From contig NZ_JACXXO010000023.1 in the NCBI RefSeq assembly GCF_017980685.1, positions 1 through 64,000 on the forward strand: a stretch of DNA of 64,000 nt, written 5' to 3'. Under the pieces are notes generated by a model. That model saw only the letters and a program-made list of their open reading frames with translations. It made no database searches and was not told the DNA's origin. The translations under genes and the position numbers were made by a program. This DNA comes from Pseudomonas iridis (GTDB lineage Bacteria; Pseudomonadota; Gammaproteobacteria; Pseudomonadales; Pseudomonadaceae). Every line of letters begins with the position of its first letter. Within the stretch, counting starts at the first letter, position 1. Of this stretch, positions 16,592 to 25,246 are shown piece by piece.

Positions 16592-16616
16592 ACGTTCGGC
16601 GCGCTGAAAAATTTAC
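16592..16616 (-). promoter_or_regulatory. PvdS (IS-box) promoter of the mbtH-like gene
   Basis: On the minus strand GTAAAT (16611-16616), 16 bases, CGT (16592-16594): a perfect match to the iron-starvation box read by PvdS. The TAA of TAAAT is also the pvdH stop codon, so the promoter lies partly within pvdH. Confidence 0.85.
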
Positions 16617-18025
16617 ACAGCGGCAGTAGCGGCAGCCAATGCACGACCGAAGATCTCGGCAACGCGGTCGATCTCGACGGCGGTGATCACCAGTGGTGGC
16701 AGGAAACGCACGACGGCGCCATGCCGACCGCCCAGTTCCAGAATCAAGCCGCGCTTGAGGCATTCGCGCTGCACCAATGGCGCCAGACGCGCAAACGCCG
16801 GCGGATGGCCGAGCGCATCCGGGGTGCCCGTCGGGTCCACCAGCTCGACGCCCAACATCAGGCCACGACCACGGATATCGCCCATCTGCGGGAAATCACG
16901 CTGCAGGATGTGCAGGTGCTCGCTCAGGCGCTCGCCCATGGCGGCCGCGTGTTCGCACACTTTGTGTTCAAGCAGATAACGCATCACCGCAGAACCGGCG
17001 GCCATCGCCATCTGATTGCCACGGAACGTGCCAGCGTGTGCGCCCGGCTGCCAGGTGTCGAGCCAGTCGCGATAGACCACGACCGCCAGCGGCAGGCTGC
17101 CGCCGATAGCTTTGGACAGTACGACCACATCCGGAGTGATACCGGCATGTTCGAAGGCAAACATCTTGCCGGTGCGGGCAAATCCGCTCTGAATCTCATC
17201 GACAATCAGCGCTACGCCAGCCTTCTCGGTGATCCGACGCAAGCCGCGCAGCCATTCGATGTCGGCCGGAATCACTCCGCCCTCACCCTGCACCGCTTCG
17301 ACGATCACGGCCGCTGGCAATTGCACGCCGGCCTCGGGATCGTTGAGCAAATTATCCAGATAGCTCAGGTTGGCCTTCACCCCGTCAGCGCCGCCGATGC
17401 CGAACGGGCAACGGTAGTCATACGGAAACGGCATGAACTGCACGCCGTTGCTGAGTAACGCACCCAGCGGCTTTTTCGGCCCCAGGCTACCCATCAGGCT
17501 CAAAGCGCCCTGGCTCATGCCGTGATAACCACCGGAGAACGACAACACGGTGCTGCGACCGGTGGCCGTGCGTACCAGTTTCAATGCCGCTTCCACTGCG
17601 TCAGTACCGGTCGGGCCGCAGAACTGGATTTTCGCTTGCGACGCCAGTTGTGCCGGCAGTAAGCCGAACAGATCCTGGACAAACTGATCCTTGACCGGGG
17701 TGGTCAGGTCCAGCGTGTGCAGCGGCAGCTCATCGGCCAGCACCTGCTGGATCGCTGCGATCACCACCGGATGGTTATGCCCCAGTGCCAGCGTGCCGGC
17801 ACCGGCCAGACAGTCGATGAACGTACGCCCTTCAACATCTTCGACATAAAGGCCCCTGGCCCGCTTGAGTGCCAGGGGAATGCGTCGCGGATAGCTGCGG
17901 GCATTGGACTCCTGCTGTGCCTGACGAGCCAGCAGTGGCGATTCGTTGAATTCATACAACGTTTCCGCTGGCGCCGAGGTGACCCGGGCCGATGACTCTC
18001 TGATAAGGCTGGTGGCAACTGACAT
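16613..18025 (-). CDS. pvdH: PvdH: L-2,4-diaminobutyrate:2-oxoglutarate aminotransferase
   Basis: A class-III PLP aminotransferase that makes 2,4-diaminobutyrate from aspartate semialdehyde and glutamate, the precursor used by PvdL for the chromophore. The protein has 470 residues, as in P. aeruginosa (469). Seen: GPTGTDAVEAALKLVRTATG phosphate-binding region, Asp276 in VDEIQSGFARTG, and the PLP lysine Lys305 in LSKAIGGSLP. The start is the ATG after GAGGGG; an in-frame upstream start is less likely. A PvdS box lies about 100 bases upstream. Confidence 0.95.
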   Translation of the reverse strand: MSVATSLIRESSARVTSAPAETLYEFNESPLLARQAQQESNARSYPRRIPLALKRARGLYVEDVEGRTFIDCLAGAGTLALGHNHPVVIAAIQQVLADELPLHTLDLTTPVKDQFVQDLFGLLPAQLASQAKIQFCGPTGTDAVEAALKLVRTATGRSTVLSFSGGYHGMSQGALSLMGSLGPKKPLGALLSNGVQFMPFPYDYRCPFGIGGADGVKANLSYLDNLLNDPEAGVQLPAAVIVEAVQGEGGVIPADIEWLRGLRRITEKAGVALIVDEIQSGFARTGKMFAFEHAGITPDVVVLSKAIGGSLPLAVVVYRDWLDTWQPGAHAGTFRGNQMAMAAGSAVMRYLLEHKVCEHAAAMGERLSEHLHILQRDFPQMGDIRGRGLMLGVELVDPTGTPDALGHPPAFARLAPLVQRECLKRGLILELGGRHGAVVRFLPPLVITAVEIDRVAEIFGRALAAATAAV

Positions 18026-18127
18026 CTGTCGACCCCTCGATTCGCTATGGATAGTGACCAAAACAGCACACCGGACAGGTGCGCGTTCCAGTCACGGGGC
18101 GCACTTGCAGGTTTTCCTGTTCTGGAA

Positions 18128-18152
18128 ACGCTTAAGCGAGGCAAGGATTTAG
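18128..18152 (-). promoter_or_regulatory. PvdS (IS-box) promoter of pvdH
   Basis: On the minus strand CTAAAT (18147-18152), exactly 16 bases, CGT (18128-18130). This matches the IS-box consensus perfectly and lies 103 bases before the pvdH ATG. Confidence 0.88.
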
Positions 18153-18168
18153 CCCCTGGAGCGACTGT

Positions 18169-18654
18169 TCATCCGGACATTGCCAGCGGCTTGGCCATAG
18201 GCAGGATCTGCAAGCCGTTATGCGCGAGGGAAGGTGCAGATTCGCGGTAACCCAAATGGCGATAGAACGCTTCGCCGGTGCGCGTGCTGTTGAGGTGGGC
18301 GGTGCGCACACCGCGTACCCGCAGCCAGCCTTCCAGATCGTTCATCAGCGCCCTCCCCACGCCACGGCGAAATGATTCCGGTTGTACGTGGCAAAGCACA
18401 ACGTCGCCATCCAGACGGGCCATGCCGATACCGACCGGTTTGTCCGCCAGCATGGCAATACTCAGATAGAAGTGCGGATTCGCGAGCCAGGCACTGATGA
18501 AATCGGCAGACTGCTGCCGGGTCCAGTCACTGACGATCAACGGGTCGTTGCGGTGATCGAGCGCACAACCAAAACGGATCGAGCGTTCGATGATACGGCT
18601 GATGATTCCGACGTCGGCCAGAATGGCCGGACGAATGCAGACAGGTGCTTGCAT
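18169..18654 (-). CDS. GNAT-family N-acetyltransferase
   Basis: A 161-residue acetyl-CoA-dependent acyltransferase. The acetyl-CoA loop QPESFRRGVGRALM (motif A) is followed by a conserved YRHLGYRES near the end, both typical of GNAT enzymes. The acceptor substrate is unknown. It is just upstream of pvdH on the same strand, but the PvdS box lies between them, so it need not be part of the pyoverdine regulon. Confidence 0.8.
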   Translation of the reverse strand: MQAPVCIRPAILADVGIISRIIERSIRFGCALDHRNDPLIVSDWTRQQSADFISAWLANPHFYLSIAMLADKPVGIGMARLDGDVVLCHVQPESFRRGVGRALMNDLEGWLRVRGVRTAHLNSTRTGEAFYRHLGYRESAPSLAHNGLQILPMAKPLAMSG

Positions 18655-18754
18655 GGCGCTGTTCCCTCAATCCATTGAGTCAAGGCTGGCGCCGACCTTA
18701 ACGTCAGCGCCGCCGATTAACCAATGCAGAGAAGTTACATTTGATGTGCAGGCG

Positions 18755-20077
18755 TCAGAGGGATTGCAACGGCATCGTCAGCTCAACGCGCAAACCATCC
18801 GGGCGGCTGTCGAAATGCAGGGCGCAGTCGCAACGCTGGACGATCGCCTGGACAATCGCCAGGCCGAGGCCGCAACCGGTGCTCTGACCGTTGCGCCAGA
18901 AGCGCTGGGTAAGGTACTGCAAATCATCCGGCGCAATGCCCGGGCCATGGTCGCGTACGACGAAACGTACGCGGTTGCCGATGGTTTCCAGACGCAGCTC
19001 GACCGCACAATCCTCGGAGGTATGGCGCAGGGCGTTGTCGAGCAGATTGCGCAACGCGGCGATCGACAGGACCGCAGGCATTTGCAACGGTGCAGACGAG
19101 AGTTCGGCGGGCAGGTGCAGTTTGATCCGCAGACGCTCGCCACCCGTAGCGTCGGCAATCGCCAACCTGGCCACTTGCTCGGCGCTGTACTGCGTGCCGT
19201 CGTCGAAGGACAGACTGCCCTCGACCCGTGCCAGCAACAGCAGTTGCTCAAGCGTGCGGTGCAAACGGTCGGCGCCCTCCTCGGCCCGCGCCAGCGATTG
19301 ATCGCGGGCGCTGCCCTCGGTCATGCGCGCCACTTGCAGGTGCGTCTTGATCGCCGTCAGCGGGCTGCGCAGTTCATGCGCGGCGTCACCGGTCAATCGA
19401 CGTTCACGCTCGATGGTCTTGCCGATGCGCTGGAACAGCTGATTCTGGGTATCGAGCAGCGGCATCAATTCGCTGGGAAACGATTGCAATTGCAGCGGTT
19501 CGAGCGAGTCGGCATTACGTCGCATCAAGGCTTCGCGCAGGCGATTGAGCGGGGCCAGGCCTTGCCCGATTCCCAGCCACAACAGGCACAGACAGCCGAG
19601 CAACGCCACGCCTACCGGCACCGACGCCGCCAGCAGGATCGACATGTTCAGGGCTTCGCGCTCGATCTGCCGATCCGCCGTGGTAATCCGTACATCGCCC
19701 CGGGCGAGGGTGAAGCTGCGCCATGGTGCGCCGTCGATCATCTGATCGTGGAAGCCCATTTTCTCGGCTTCCAGCGCTTGCTCGGGATTGTTATGGCTGC
19801 GCGCGAGAATTTCCCCGCGCAACGAGCTGACCTGACAGGCCATGCCGCCGGGAATGTTCAGCTGTTCGGCACTGAAATGCGTGCCCTCGCCTTTGCTCGG
19901 CAATGTCGGCAATTGCTCCAGCAACCCGGCCACCATGCGCGCCGAAGCCACCAGACGCTGGTCGAGGGAAAACATCATCTGGTTGCGCAGATCGCTGAGC
20001 ATCCAGGCCGCTGCCAGCGCCCAGATCAGCGCGAACGCGGCGCCAAGGGTCAGGCTCAAGCGCAGGCGCAGGCTCAT
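18755..20077 (-). CDS. dsbS: DsbS-like sensor histidine kinase
   Basis: A 440-residue inner-membrane kinase with two membrane segments (about 10-28 and 145-168) around a periplasmic sensor of about 115 residues. Then come a HAMP-like linker, the H-box His234 (DAAHELRSPLTAIKTHLQ), the N-box (RNLLDNALRHT) and the G-boxes (DHGPGI, GCGLGLAIV). The sensor has a single Cys81 (82 if counted from the adjacent in-frame GTG). In P. aeruginosa PA2480 (DsbS) a cysteine at about this place is reported as copper-sensing. The start overlaps the dsbR stop by one base. dsbDEG nearby supports the assignment. Confidence 0.8.
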   Translation of the reverse strand: MSLRLRLSLTLGAAFALIWALAAAWMLSDLRNQMMFSLDQRLVASARMVAGLLEQLPTLPSKGEGTHFSAEQLNIPGGMACQVSSLRGEILARSHNNPEQALEAEKMGFHDQMIDGAPWRSFTLARGDVRITTADRQIEREALNMSILLAASVPVGVALLGCLCLLWLGIGQGLAPLNRLREALMRRNADSLEPLQLQSFPSELMPLLDTQNQLFQRIGKTIERERRLTGDAAHELRSPLTAIKTHLQVARMTEGSARDQSLARAEEGADRLHRTLEQLLLLARVEGSLSFDDGTQYSAEQVARLAIADATGGERLRIKLHLPAELSSAPLQMPAVLSIAALRNLLDNALRHTSEDCAVELRLETIGNRVRFVVRDHGPGIAPDDLQYLTQRFWRNGQSTGCGLGLAIVQAIVQRCDCALHFDSRPDGLRVELTMPLQSL

Positions 20078-20757
20078 CACTTGCCTTGATCTCCACCATC
20101 GGCCGGCCCCAGGCGATAGCCCAGACCGCGCACGGTTTCGACGATACCTTTACCGAGTTTGCTGCGCAGGTGATGGATATGGACGTTCAGCGCGTTGCTT
20201 TCCAGCTCATCGTTGAAGCCGTAGACGCTGTCCTTCAACTGCTCGGTGGACAGGACCCGACCGCGATTGTGCAGCAGTGCCTGCAACAGCGATTGCTCGC
20301 GCCGCGACAGGTCCACCGATTGCCCGGCCAGTCGGGTTTCGCGGCTGCTCGGGTCGTAGGTCAGCGCACCGTGCTCGATCAGGTTGACGCTGCGCCCGGC
20401 CACCCGCCGCAGCAAGGTTTGCAGACGCGCAAACAACTCACGCAAATCGAATGGCTTGAGCAAGTAGTCATCAGCACCGGCCTGCAAGCCATCTACGCGA
20501 TCGGTGACCGAGTCGCGCGCCGTCAGGATCAGCACCGGGATCTCCAGGCCGTGCTGGCGTAACTGCTGCAACAATTTCAGACCATCTTCGTCGGGCAAAC
20601 CGAGATCAAGCACCATCACATCAAACTCGGCAACCTTGAGCATCGCCCGGGCCTTGGACGCCGTATTGACATGCTCGACGGTCAAGCCTTGAGCCGTGAG
20701 ACCGGCAACGATGCCACTGGCAATCAGCTCATCGTCTTCGCAAACCAATACGTGCAT
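20077..20757 (-). CDS. dsbR: DsbR-like OmpR-family response regulator
   Basis: A 226-residue regulator with a receiver domain (acidic pocket D8-D9, phosphorylated Asp51 in VLDLGLPDEDG, conserved KPFDLREL) and an OmpR-type winged helix (about 130-220, ending VRGLGYRLG). Start chosen at MHVLVCEDDE, preceded by GGGAGCTCCC. It is co-transcribed with the kinase. The likely target is the dsbDEG promoter, where a direct hexamer repeat lies at 21750-21766. Corresponds to PA2479. Symbol based on locus order and sequence, not on a search. Confidence 0.8.
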   Translation of the reverse strand: MHVLVCEDDELIASGIVAGLTAQGLTVEHVNTASKARAMLKVAEFDVMVLDLGLPDEDGLKLLQQLRQHGLEIPVLILTARDSVTDRVDGLQAGADDYLLKPFDLRELFARLQTLLRRVAGRSVNLIEHGALTYDPSSRETRLAGQSVDLSRREQSLLQALLHNRGRVLSTEQLKDSVYGFNDELESNALNVHIHHLRSKLGKGIVETVRGLGYRLGPADGGDQGK

Positions 20758-21030
20758 GGGAGCTCCCTGAGCAAAAACGCGAGTGAAGCAGGTGAGGATT
20801 AAGCGGCAATTATGGCTGTCACCGGGGGTAACGGGAAGCCGAGTCAAGAACAAGTCGTGCCTGCACGGCTGCATCGACTGTTTGGAACAGGTAAACAGCG
20901 CGCAACTAACGCCCCTACAAACAGCCCGTGAAATAAATCCCGACATATAGCCGCTACAATTTAATAACTACCCGAGATAGCCTGAGCAGGCACTAAAAAC
21001 TACAGCTTCTTTAAAAGGACTTTAATAAAC

Positions 21031-21720
21031 ATGCCTGCATTGAATAACTTTGTTGCGGTCGACTGGCGCTCTGGCGCAGATCGCATTTACTTTTTTTTCA
21101 AGGATACCGACACCTATTCCCGGTTCAATATCGGCGGCGATGTTCCGAACGGCTATCCCGCCTCTATCAACGGCAGATGGGACACTTTCACGCCTTACAT
21201 CCAGAACCTGCGCTTCGGCTTCACCACGACTTCTCTGGGTTTCAACACGCGCAGCGATGAAGATATCGCCTGGCTGTTCTTCTACTACGGCGATACCCCG
21301 GCCGTGTGCAAATACGACCAGGATACAGACAACGTTTCGGGCATCTACGCGTTAGCCGACACACTCTGGAAACCGATACTTCCCTACTTTGACAAAATCA
21401 TTGCCGGCACCTGGACAGAGGTTTCCGGCCACCCTTTCCTGTTCAAATTCATTCTGAACGACGGTCATTATCTGAGCTTCAACTACAAGGCAAAAACACT
21501 CACCCGCAATGCCTTTGGTCAGAACCGCCTGGGCGCCCTGGCCCCTTACAAGGACCGGATCATCACGGCGGCCCAAAACGATCGAACTTTCGCCGACAGC
21601 TATTGGTATATTTTCCTCACCCATAACCAGTATCTTGTTTACAACATACAGGCCGACAAGCTCGCATCCGGCCCGCACACCATCAACGAAAGCAACTGGC
21701 CAGGGTTGTTACGCAACTGA
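21031..21720 (+). CDS. Hemopexin-like beta-propeller protein
   Basis: A 229-residue protein with no signal peptide. Four degenerate hemopexin-type blades can be read: RIYFFFKDTDTYSRFNI with YPASINGRWDTF closing blade 1; weaker copies around residues 55-115 and 120-170; and YWYIFLTHNQYLVYNI with HTINESNWPGLL closing blade 4. Bacterial relatives such as Photorhabdus photopexins are poorly understood; heme or ligand binding is possible. The gene lies between dsbR and dsbD, which are neighbours in P. aeruginosa, so it looks inserted. Its preceding 270 bases are relatively AT-rich. Good ribosome-binding site AAAGGACT. Confidence 0.65.
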   Translation: MPALNNFVAVDWRSGADRIYFFFKDTDTYSRFNIGGDVPNGYPASINGRWDTFTPYIQNLRFGFTTTSLGFNTRSDEDIAWLFFYYGDTPAVCKYDQDTDNVSGIYALADTLWKPILPYFDKIIAGTWTEVSGHPFLFKFILNDGHYLSFNYKAKTLTRNAFGQNRLGALAPYKDRIITAAQNDRTFADSYWYIFLTHNQYLVYNIQADKLASGPHTINESNWPGLLRN

Positions 21721-21749
21721 CCGGGCCGGCAGCGGCATCACAGGGCGCG

Positions 21750-21766
21750 GTTAATCATCGGTTAAT
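21750..21766 (+). promoter_or_regulatory. Direct repeat GTTAAT-N5-GTTAAT upstream of dsbD
   Basis: Two identical hexamers 11 bp apart, the spacing used by OmpR/PmrA/PhoB-type regulators, lie 50 bases before the dsbD start. The adjoining bases (CGGTTAATC) are also repeated. Candidate binding site for DsbR. Inferred. Confidence 0.55.
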
Positions 21767-21815
21767 CGCTACCGCCCATTGTGCCCCCACTTGCACAGGG
21801 ACAAGGCTCCTCTCC

Positions 21816-23549
21816 ATGCGTCATATTTTTCTACTGTTTGCGCTTCTGATCTCAGGCCTGGCCCAGGCGGGAAACAATCCTTTCGAGACAAAAGCGGATT
21901 TTCTGCCGGTCGATAAAGCGTTCGTTCTCACCTCCGAGCGCCTGGAATCCGGTGAAACCCAGCTGTTCTGGCAGATCACCGACGGCTACTACCTGTATCA
22001 GAAACGCCTGAAGTTCGACGGTTTGAGTGCTGCACAACAGCCGACGCTGCCCGAAGGCGAATCCCACAGCGACGAGTTCTTCGGAGAACAACCGGTTTAT
22101 CGCCAAGGGCTGGAGGTAAAGATCCCGGCGACGGCGACCGGTCAAATCAAGGTCAGCTATCAGGGCTGCGCCGATGCGGGTCTGTGTTACCCGCCGCAAA
22201 CCCGGGTCATTGATCTGGGCGGCAAAGCGGTCACGCCGGCCAATGCGCAAGCACCGGATGAAGCCCTGGCCAACAGCCTTCAGCAACGAGCACTGGGCTG
22301 GAGCCTGCTGGTATTTTTCGGCCTCGGCCTGCTGCTTGCCTTCACCCCTTGCACATTGCCGATGTTGCCGATTCTGGCGGGCATGATTGTCGGCAGCGGC
22401 GCGACGCCACGCCGGGGTTTCGCGCTGGCAGGCAGTTATGTGATCTGCATGGCGCTGGTGTATGCGGCGATGGGTGTGATTGCTGCGCTGCTCGGGGCGA
22501 ACCTGCAAGCCTGGTTGCAAAACCCGTGGTTGCTGGGTGCGTTTGCCGCAGTGTTTGTGGTGCTGGCATTGCCGATGTTCGGCTTCTTTGAACTGCAATT
22601 GCCGGTGGCCTTGCGTGACCGACTGGAACACGCCTCGCGCAGTCGCAGCGGCGGCAGCCTGGTTGGCGCCGGCGTGCTCGGCGCACTGTCCGGTCTGCTG
22701 GTCGGCCCGTGCATGACCGCGCCACTCGCCGGTGCGTTGCTGTACATCGCGCAAAGCGGCAACGCCCTGCACGGCGGGCTGATTCTGTTCTCGCTGGGGA
22801 TCGGCATCGGTGTGCCGCTGATGTTGCTGGTGACCGTAGGTAATCGCTTCCTGCCCAAACCCGGCGACTGGATGAACCTGCTCAAGGGCGTGTTCGGTTT
22901 CCTGTTCCTCGCCACGGCGTTGCTGATGTTGCGCCCGGTGCTGGACCCGTCGTTATGGCTCGGTCTGTGCGGCGCCTTGTTGTTGATCGCCGCCTACTGC
23001 GCGTGGAAGCAGTCCGAAGGCTTCGGCCGTGTCGCTCAGTTGTTCGGCGCCACTGCATTGCTGCTTGGGTTATGGGGCAGTTTGCTGATGATCGGTGCCG
23101 CCGGCGGCAGTGACGATCCGTATCAACCGCTGCAGGTTTACAGTGGCGACCGTGTCGCCAGTGCTGCGCCGAATGGTCATGATGCGTTCACCACCATCAA
23201 GGAACCGGCAGCACTGCAACGCGAGCTGGATGCCGCCAAGGCCCAGGGCCAGTGGGTGCTGCTTGATTACTACGCCGACTGGTGCGTTTCCTGCAAAGTC
23301 ATGGAAAAGCAGGTGTTCGGCAAGGACAAGGTGATGCAGGCGTTGAGCGACGTACGCCTGCTGCGGCTGGATGTGACGGCCGACAATGCCGCCAGCCGCG
23401 AATTGCTCGGCCGCTATAAAGTGCCGGGGCCACCGACTTTTGTCTGGATCGGCGCTGACGGCGAAGAGCGCCGCAGCCAGCGGATCACCGGCGAAGTCGA
23501 TGCCGATACGTTCCTGCAACGCTGGACCATCACCCGAGACGCCAACTAA
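21816..23549 (+). CDS. dsbD: DsbD: thiol:disulfide interchange protein
   Basis: A 577-residue inner-membrane protein that carries electrons from cytosolic thioredoxin to periplasmic partners. It has a signal peptide, an N-terminal periplasmic DsbD-alpha domain with Cys118 and Cys124 (CADAGLCYPP), a membrane core of about eight segments with the two reactive cysteines in FTPCTLPML and VGPCMTAPL, and a C-terminal thioredoxin domain with ADWCVSCKVME. Corresponds to P. aeruginosa PA2478. It heads a dsbD-dsbE-dsbG operon and supplies reducing power to DsbG. Confidence 0.92.
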   Translation: MRHIFLLFALLISGLAQAGNNPFETKADFLPVDKAFVLTSERLESGETQLFWQITDGYYLYQKRLKFDGLSAAQQPTLPEGESHSDEFFGEQPVYRQGLEVKIPATATGQIKVSYQGCADAGLCYPPQTRVIDLGGKAVTPANAQAPDEALANSLQQRALGWSLLVFFGLGLLLAFTPCTLPMLPILAGMIVGSGATPRRGFALAGSYVICMALVYAAMGVIAALLGANLQAWLQNPWLLGAFAAVFVVLALPMFGFFELQLPVALRDRLEHASRSRSGGSLVGAGVLGALSGLLVGPCMTAPLAGALLYIAQSGNALHGGLILFSLGIGIGVPLMLLVTVGNRFLPKPGDWMNLLKGVFGFLFLATALLMLRPVLDPSLWLGLCGALLLIAAYCAWKQSEGFGRVAQLFGATALLLGLWGSLLMIGAAGGSDDPYQPLQVYSGDRVASAAPNGHDAFTTIKEPAALQRELDAAKAQGQWVLLDYYADWCVSCKVMEKQVFGKDKVMQALSDVRLLRLDVTADNAASRELLGRYKVPGPPTFVWIGADGEERRSQRITGEVDADTFLQRWTITRDAN

Positions 23550-24430
23550 TGCTGACCTTCACCCTCGGCACCTTTGCCATCGCGCTTAACCATTTGCTGC
23601 TGATCAGTGCATTGGCACTGGCGACCTTCGTCGGTTGGCGAGTGGCCAAACGCGGTGGCGATAATCCGGAGTCGGCGCTGTTCAGTCTGTTCCTGATTGG
23701 TATGCTCGCGGCCCGCATCGCGTTTGTCGCGATGTACTGGAGCCACTACCGCAATGATCTGTGGCAGATCGTCGACCTGCGCGATGGCGGTTTTCTCGCC
23801 TGGCCGGGGGTCATCGTGTTGCTGCTCGTCGCACTGTATCGCGGCTGGCGTCGCCCGGGGCTGCGTCGGCCGCTGGCTTTTGGCGTGGCCAGTGGTGTGC
23901 TGTTCTGGGTGATGGCGACACTGTCATTGAACATCTACGAAGAGGGCACGCGACTGCCAGACATCTCCTTGCGTAACGCCGCCGGGGAAACCATCCAGCT
24001 CAGCGACTATAAAGGTGGGCCGCTGGTGATCAACCTGTGGGCCACCTGGTGTCCACCGTGCCGGCGCGAGATGCCGGTACTGGAAAGCGCCCAGCAGCAA
24101 CGCCCTGACCTGACGTTCCTGTTCGTCAATCAGGCCGAAAGCATGCAAAGCGTTGCGACGTTTCTCGAAACCCAGGGCCTGAGCCTGACCAACGTGTTGT
24201 TCGACCGCAGCGGTCGTTTGGGTCAGGCCGTGGGTTCCATGGCATTGCCGACTACCCTGTTCTATAGCCCTGATGGTCGCCTGTTGGCCAGTCACCTGGG
24301 CGAGTTGTCGAACGCCAGCCTGGCTCGCGCAATGGAAAACTTCGACACCCCCAATTCAAACCCGAACCCGGCCTCCGCACCGGCCACTTCGTCAAGGAAA
24401 CTGCCATGCCCCGCCTCCGCCACCTGCTGA
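23549..24430 (+). CDS. DsbE/TlpA-like thioredoxin with N-terminal membrane domain
   Basis: A 293-residue protein. Residues 1-130 form about four membrane segments resembling a prolipoprotein transferase-like module, and 132-285 are a TlpA/DsbE thioredoxin with active-site Cys168 and Cys171 (LWATWCPPCRRE). The start overlaps the dsbD stop by one base (TAATG). Corresponds to PA2477, the middle gene of dsbDEG. It probably receives electrons from DsbD and reduces periplasmic thiols. The last residues overlap the next gene by 25 bases. Confidence 0.85.
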   Translation: MLTFTLGTFAIALNHLLLISALALATFVGWRVAKRGGDNPESALFSLFLIGMLAARIAFVAMYWSHYRNDLWQIVDLRDGGFLAWPGVIVLLLVALYRGWRRPGLRRPLAFGVASGVLFWVMATLSLNIYEEGTRLPDISLRNAAGETIQLSDYKGGPLVINLWATWCPPCRREMPVLESAQQQRPDLTFLFVNQAESMQSVATFLETQGLSLTNVLFDRSGRLGQAVGSMALPTTLFYSPDGRLLASHLGELSNASLARAMENFDTPNSNPNPASAPATSSRKLPCPASATC

Positions 24431-25176
24431 CGCTGACTCTGGGCACTGCCCTGTTGCAACTGCCGTCGGTTCAGGCCGCTGAAGAATTGCCTGCCGCGAT
24501 CAAGCAGATCGAGGCCAAAGGCGCGAAAATCGTCGGCCAGTTCGATGCACCCGACGGCCTGCGCGGTTACGCGGCGCAATACCAGAACCGCGGCATGGCG
24601 CTGTACCTGACCCCGGACGGTAAGCACGTTCTGCTGGGCAACCTGTACGACGCCGACGGCAAAGACCTGAGCAGCGAACCGTTGCAGAAACTGGTGTACG
24701 CGCCAATGGCCAAGGAAGTCTGGGCCAAGTTCGAGGCGAGCAACTGGATTCAGGACGGCAACAATGATGCGCCGCGCACGGTGTACCTGTTCAGCGATCC
24801 GAACTGCCCGTATTGCAACGTGTTCTGGGAACAGGCCCGCCCGTGGGTCAAGTCCGGCAAAGTGCAGTTGCGCCACATCATGGTCGGGATCATCCGCGAA
24901 GACAGCCCGGGGAAATCCGCCGCGTTGCTCGCCGCCAAAGACCCGGCCAAAGCGCTGGAAGATCACGAAAAGGCCGGCAAGGGCAGTTCGCTCAAGGCCT
25001 TGAAAGACATCCCGGTAGCCGTGCAGACAAAATTGGCGGCGAACATGCAGTTGATGGACGACCTCGAATTGCAGGCCACTCCGGCGATTTTCTACATGGA
25101 TGACAAGGGTGAGCTGCAACAGCAACAAGGCGCGCCGACGCCGGACAAGTTGGCGAAGATTCTCGGACCTAAATAA
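24406..25176 (+). CDS. dsbG: DsbG: periplasmic disulfide isomerase/sulfenic-acid reductase
   Basis: A 256-residue periplasmic protein with a signal peptide (cleavage near VQAAEE, about residue 24), an N-terminal dimerisation domain and a DsbC/G thioredoxin domain with Cys134-Pro-Tyr-Cys137. The cis-proline loop is TPAIFY. It protects single cysteines from oxidation and is kept reduced by DsbD. The ATG lies 25 bases inside the upstream gene. Corresponds to PA2476. A large hairpin follows the stop. Confidence 0.9.
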   Translation: MPRLRHLLTLTLGTALLQLPSVQAAEELPAAIKQIEAKGAKIVGQFDAPDGLRGYAAQYQNRGMALYLTPDGKHVLLGNLYDADGKDLSSEPLQKLVYAPMAKEVWAKFEASNWIQDGNNDAPRTVYLFSDPNCPYCNVFWEQARPWVKSGKVQLRHIMVGIIREDSPGKSAALLAAKDPAKALEDHEKAGKGSSLKALKDIPVAVQTKLAANMQLMDDLELQATPAIFYMDDKGELQQQQGAPTPDKLAKILGPK

Positions 25177-25184
25177 GCAAGATC

Positions 25185-25242
25185 AAAAGATCGCAGCGTG
25201 CCGCACATCCTTATAGGAGCTGCGGCACGCTGCGATCTTTTT
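25185..25242. repeat. Hairpin repeat, type B (AAAGATCGCAGC), also terminator
   Basis: AAAAGATCGCAGCGTGCCGC pairs with GCGGCACGCTGCGATCTTTT around a 15-base loop, followed by a T-run. It lies between dsbG and the convergent hydrolase gene. Likely a REP-family element doubling as bidirectional terminator. Confidence 0.85.
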
Positions 25243-25246
25243 CTCA

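Noticed and set aside
18590..20089. Plus-strand frame of about 500 codons
   Set aside because: Antisense of the DsbS-like kinase; no domain.
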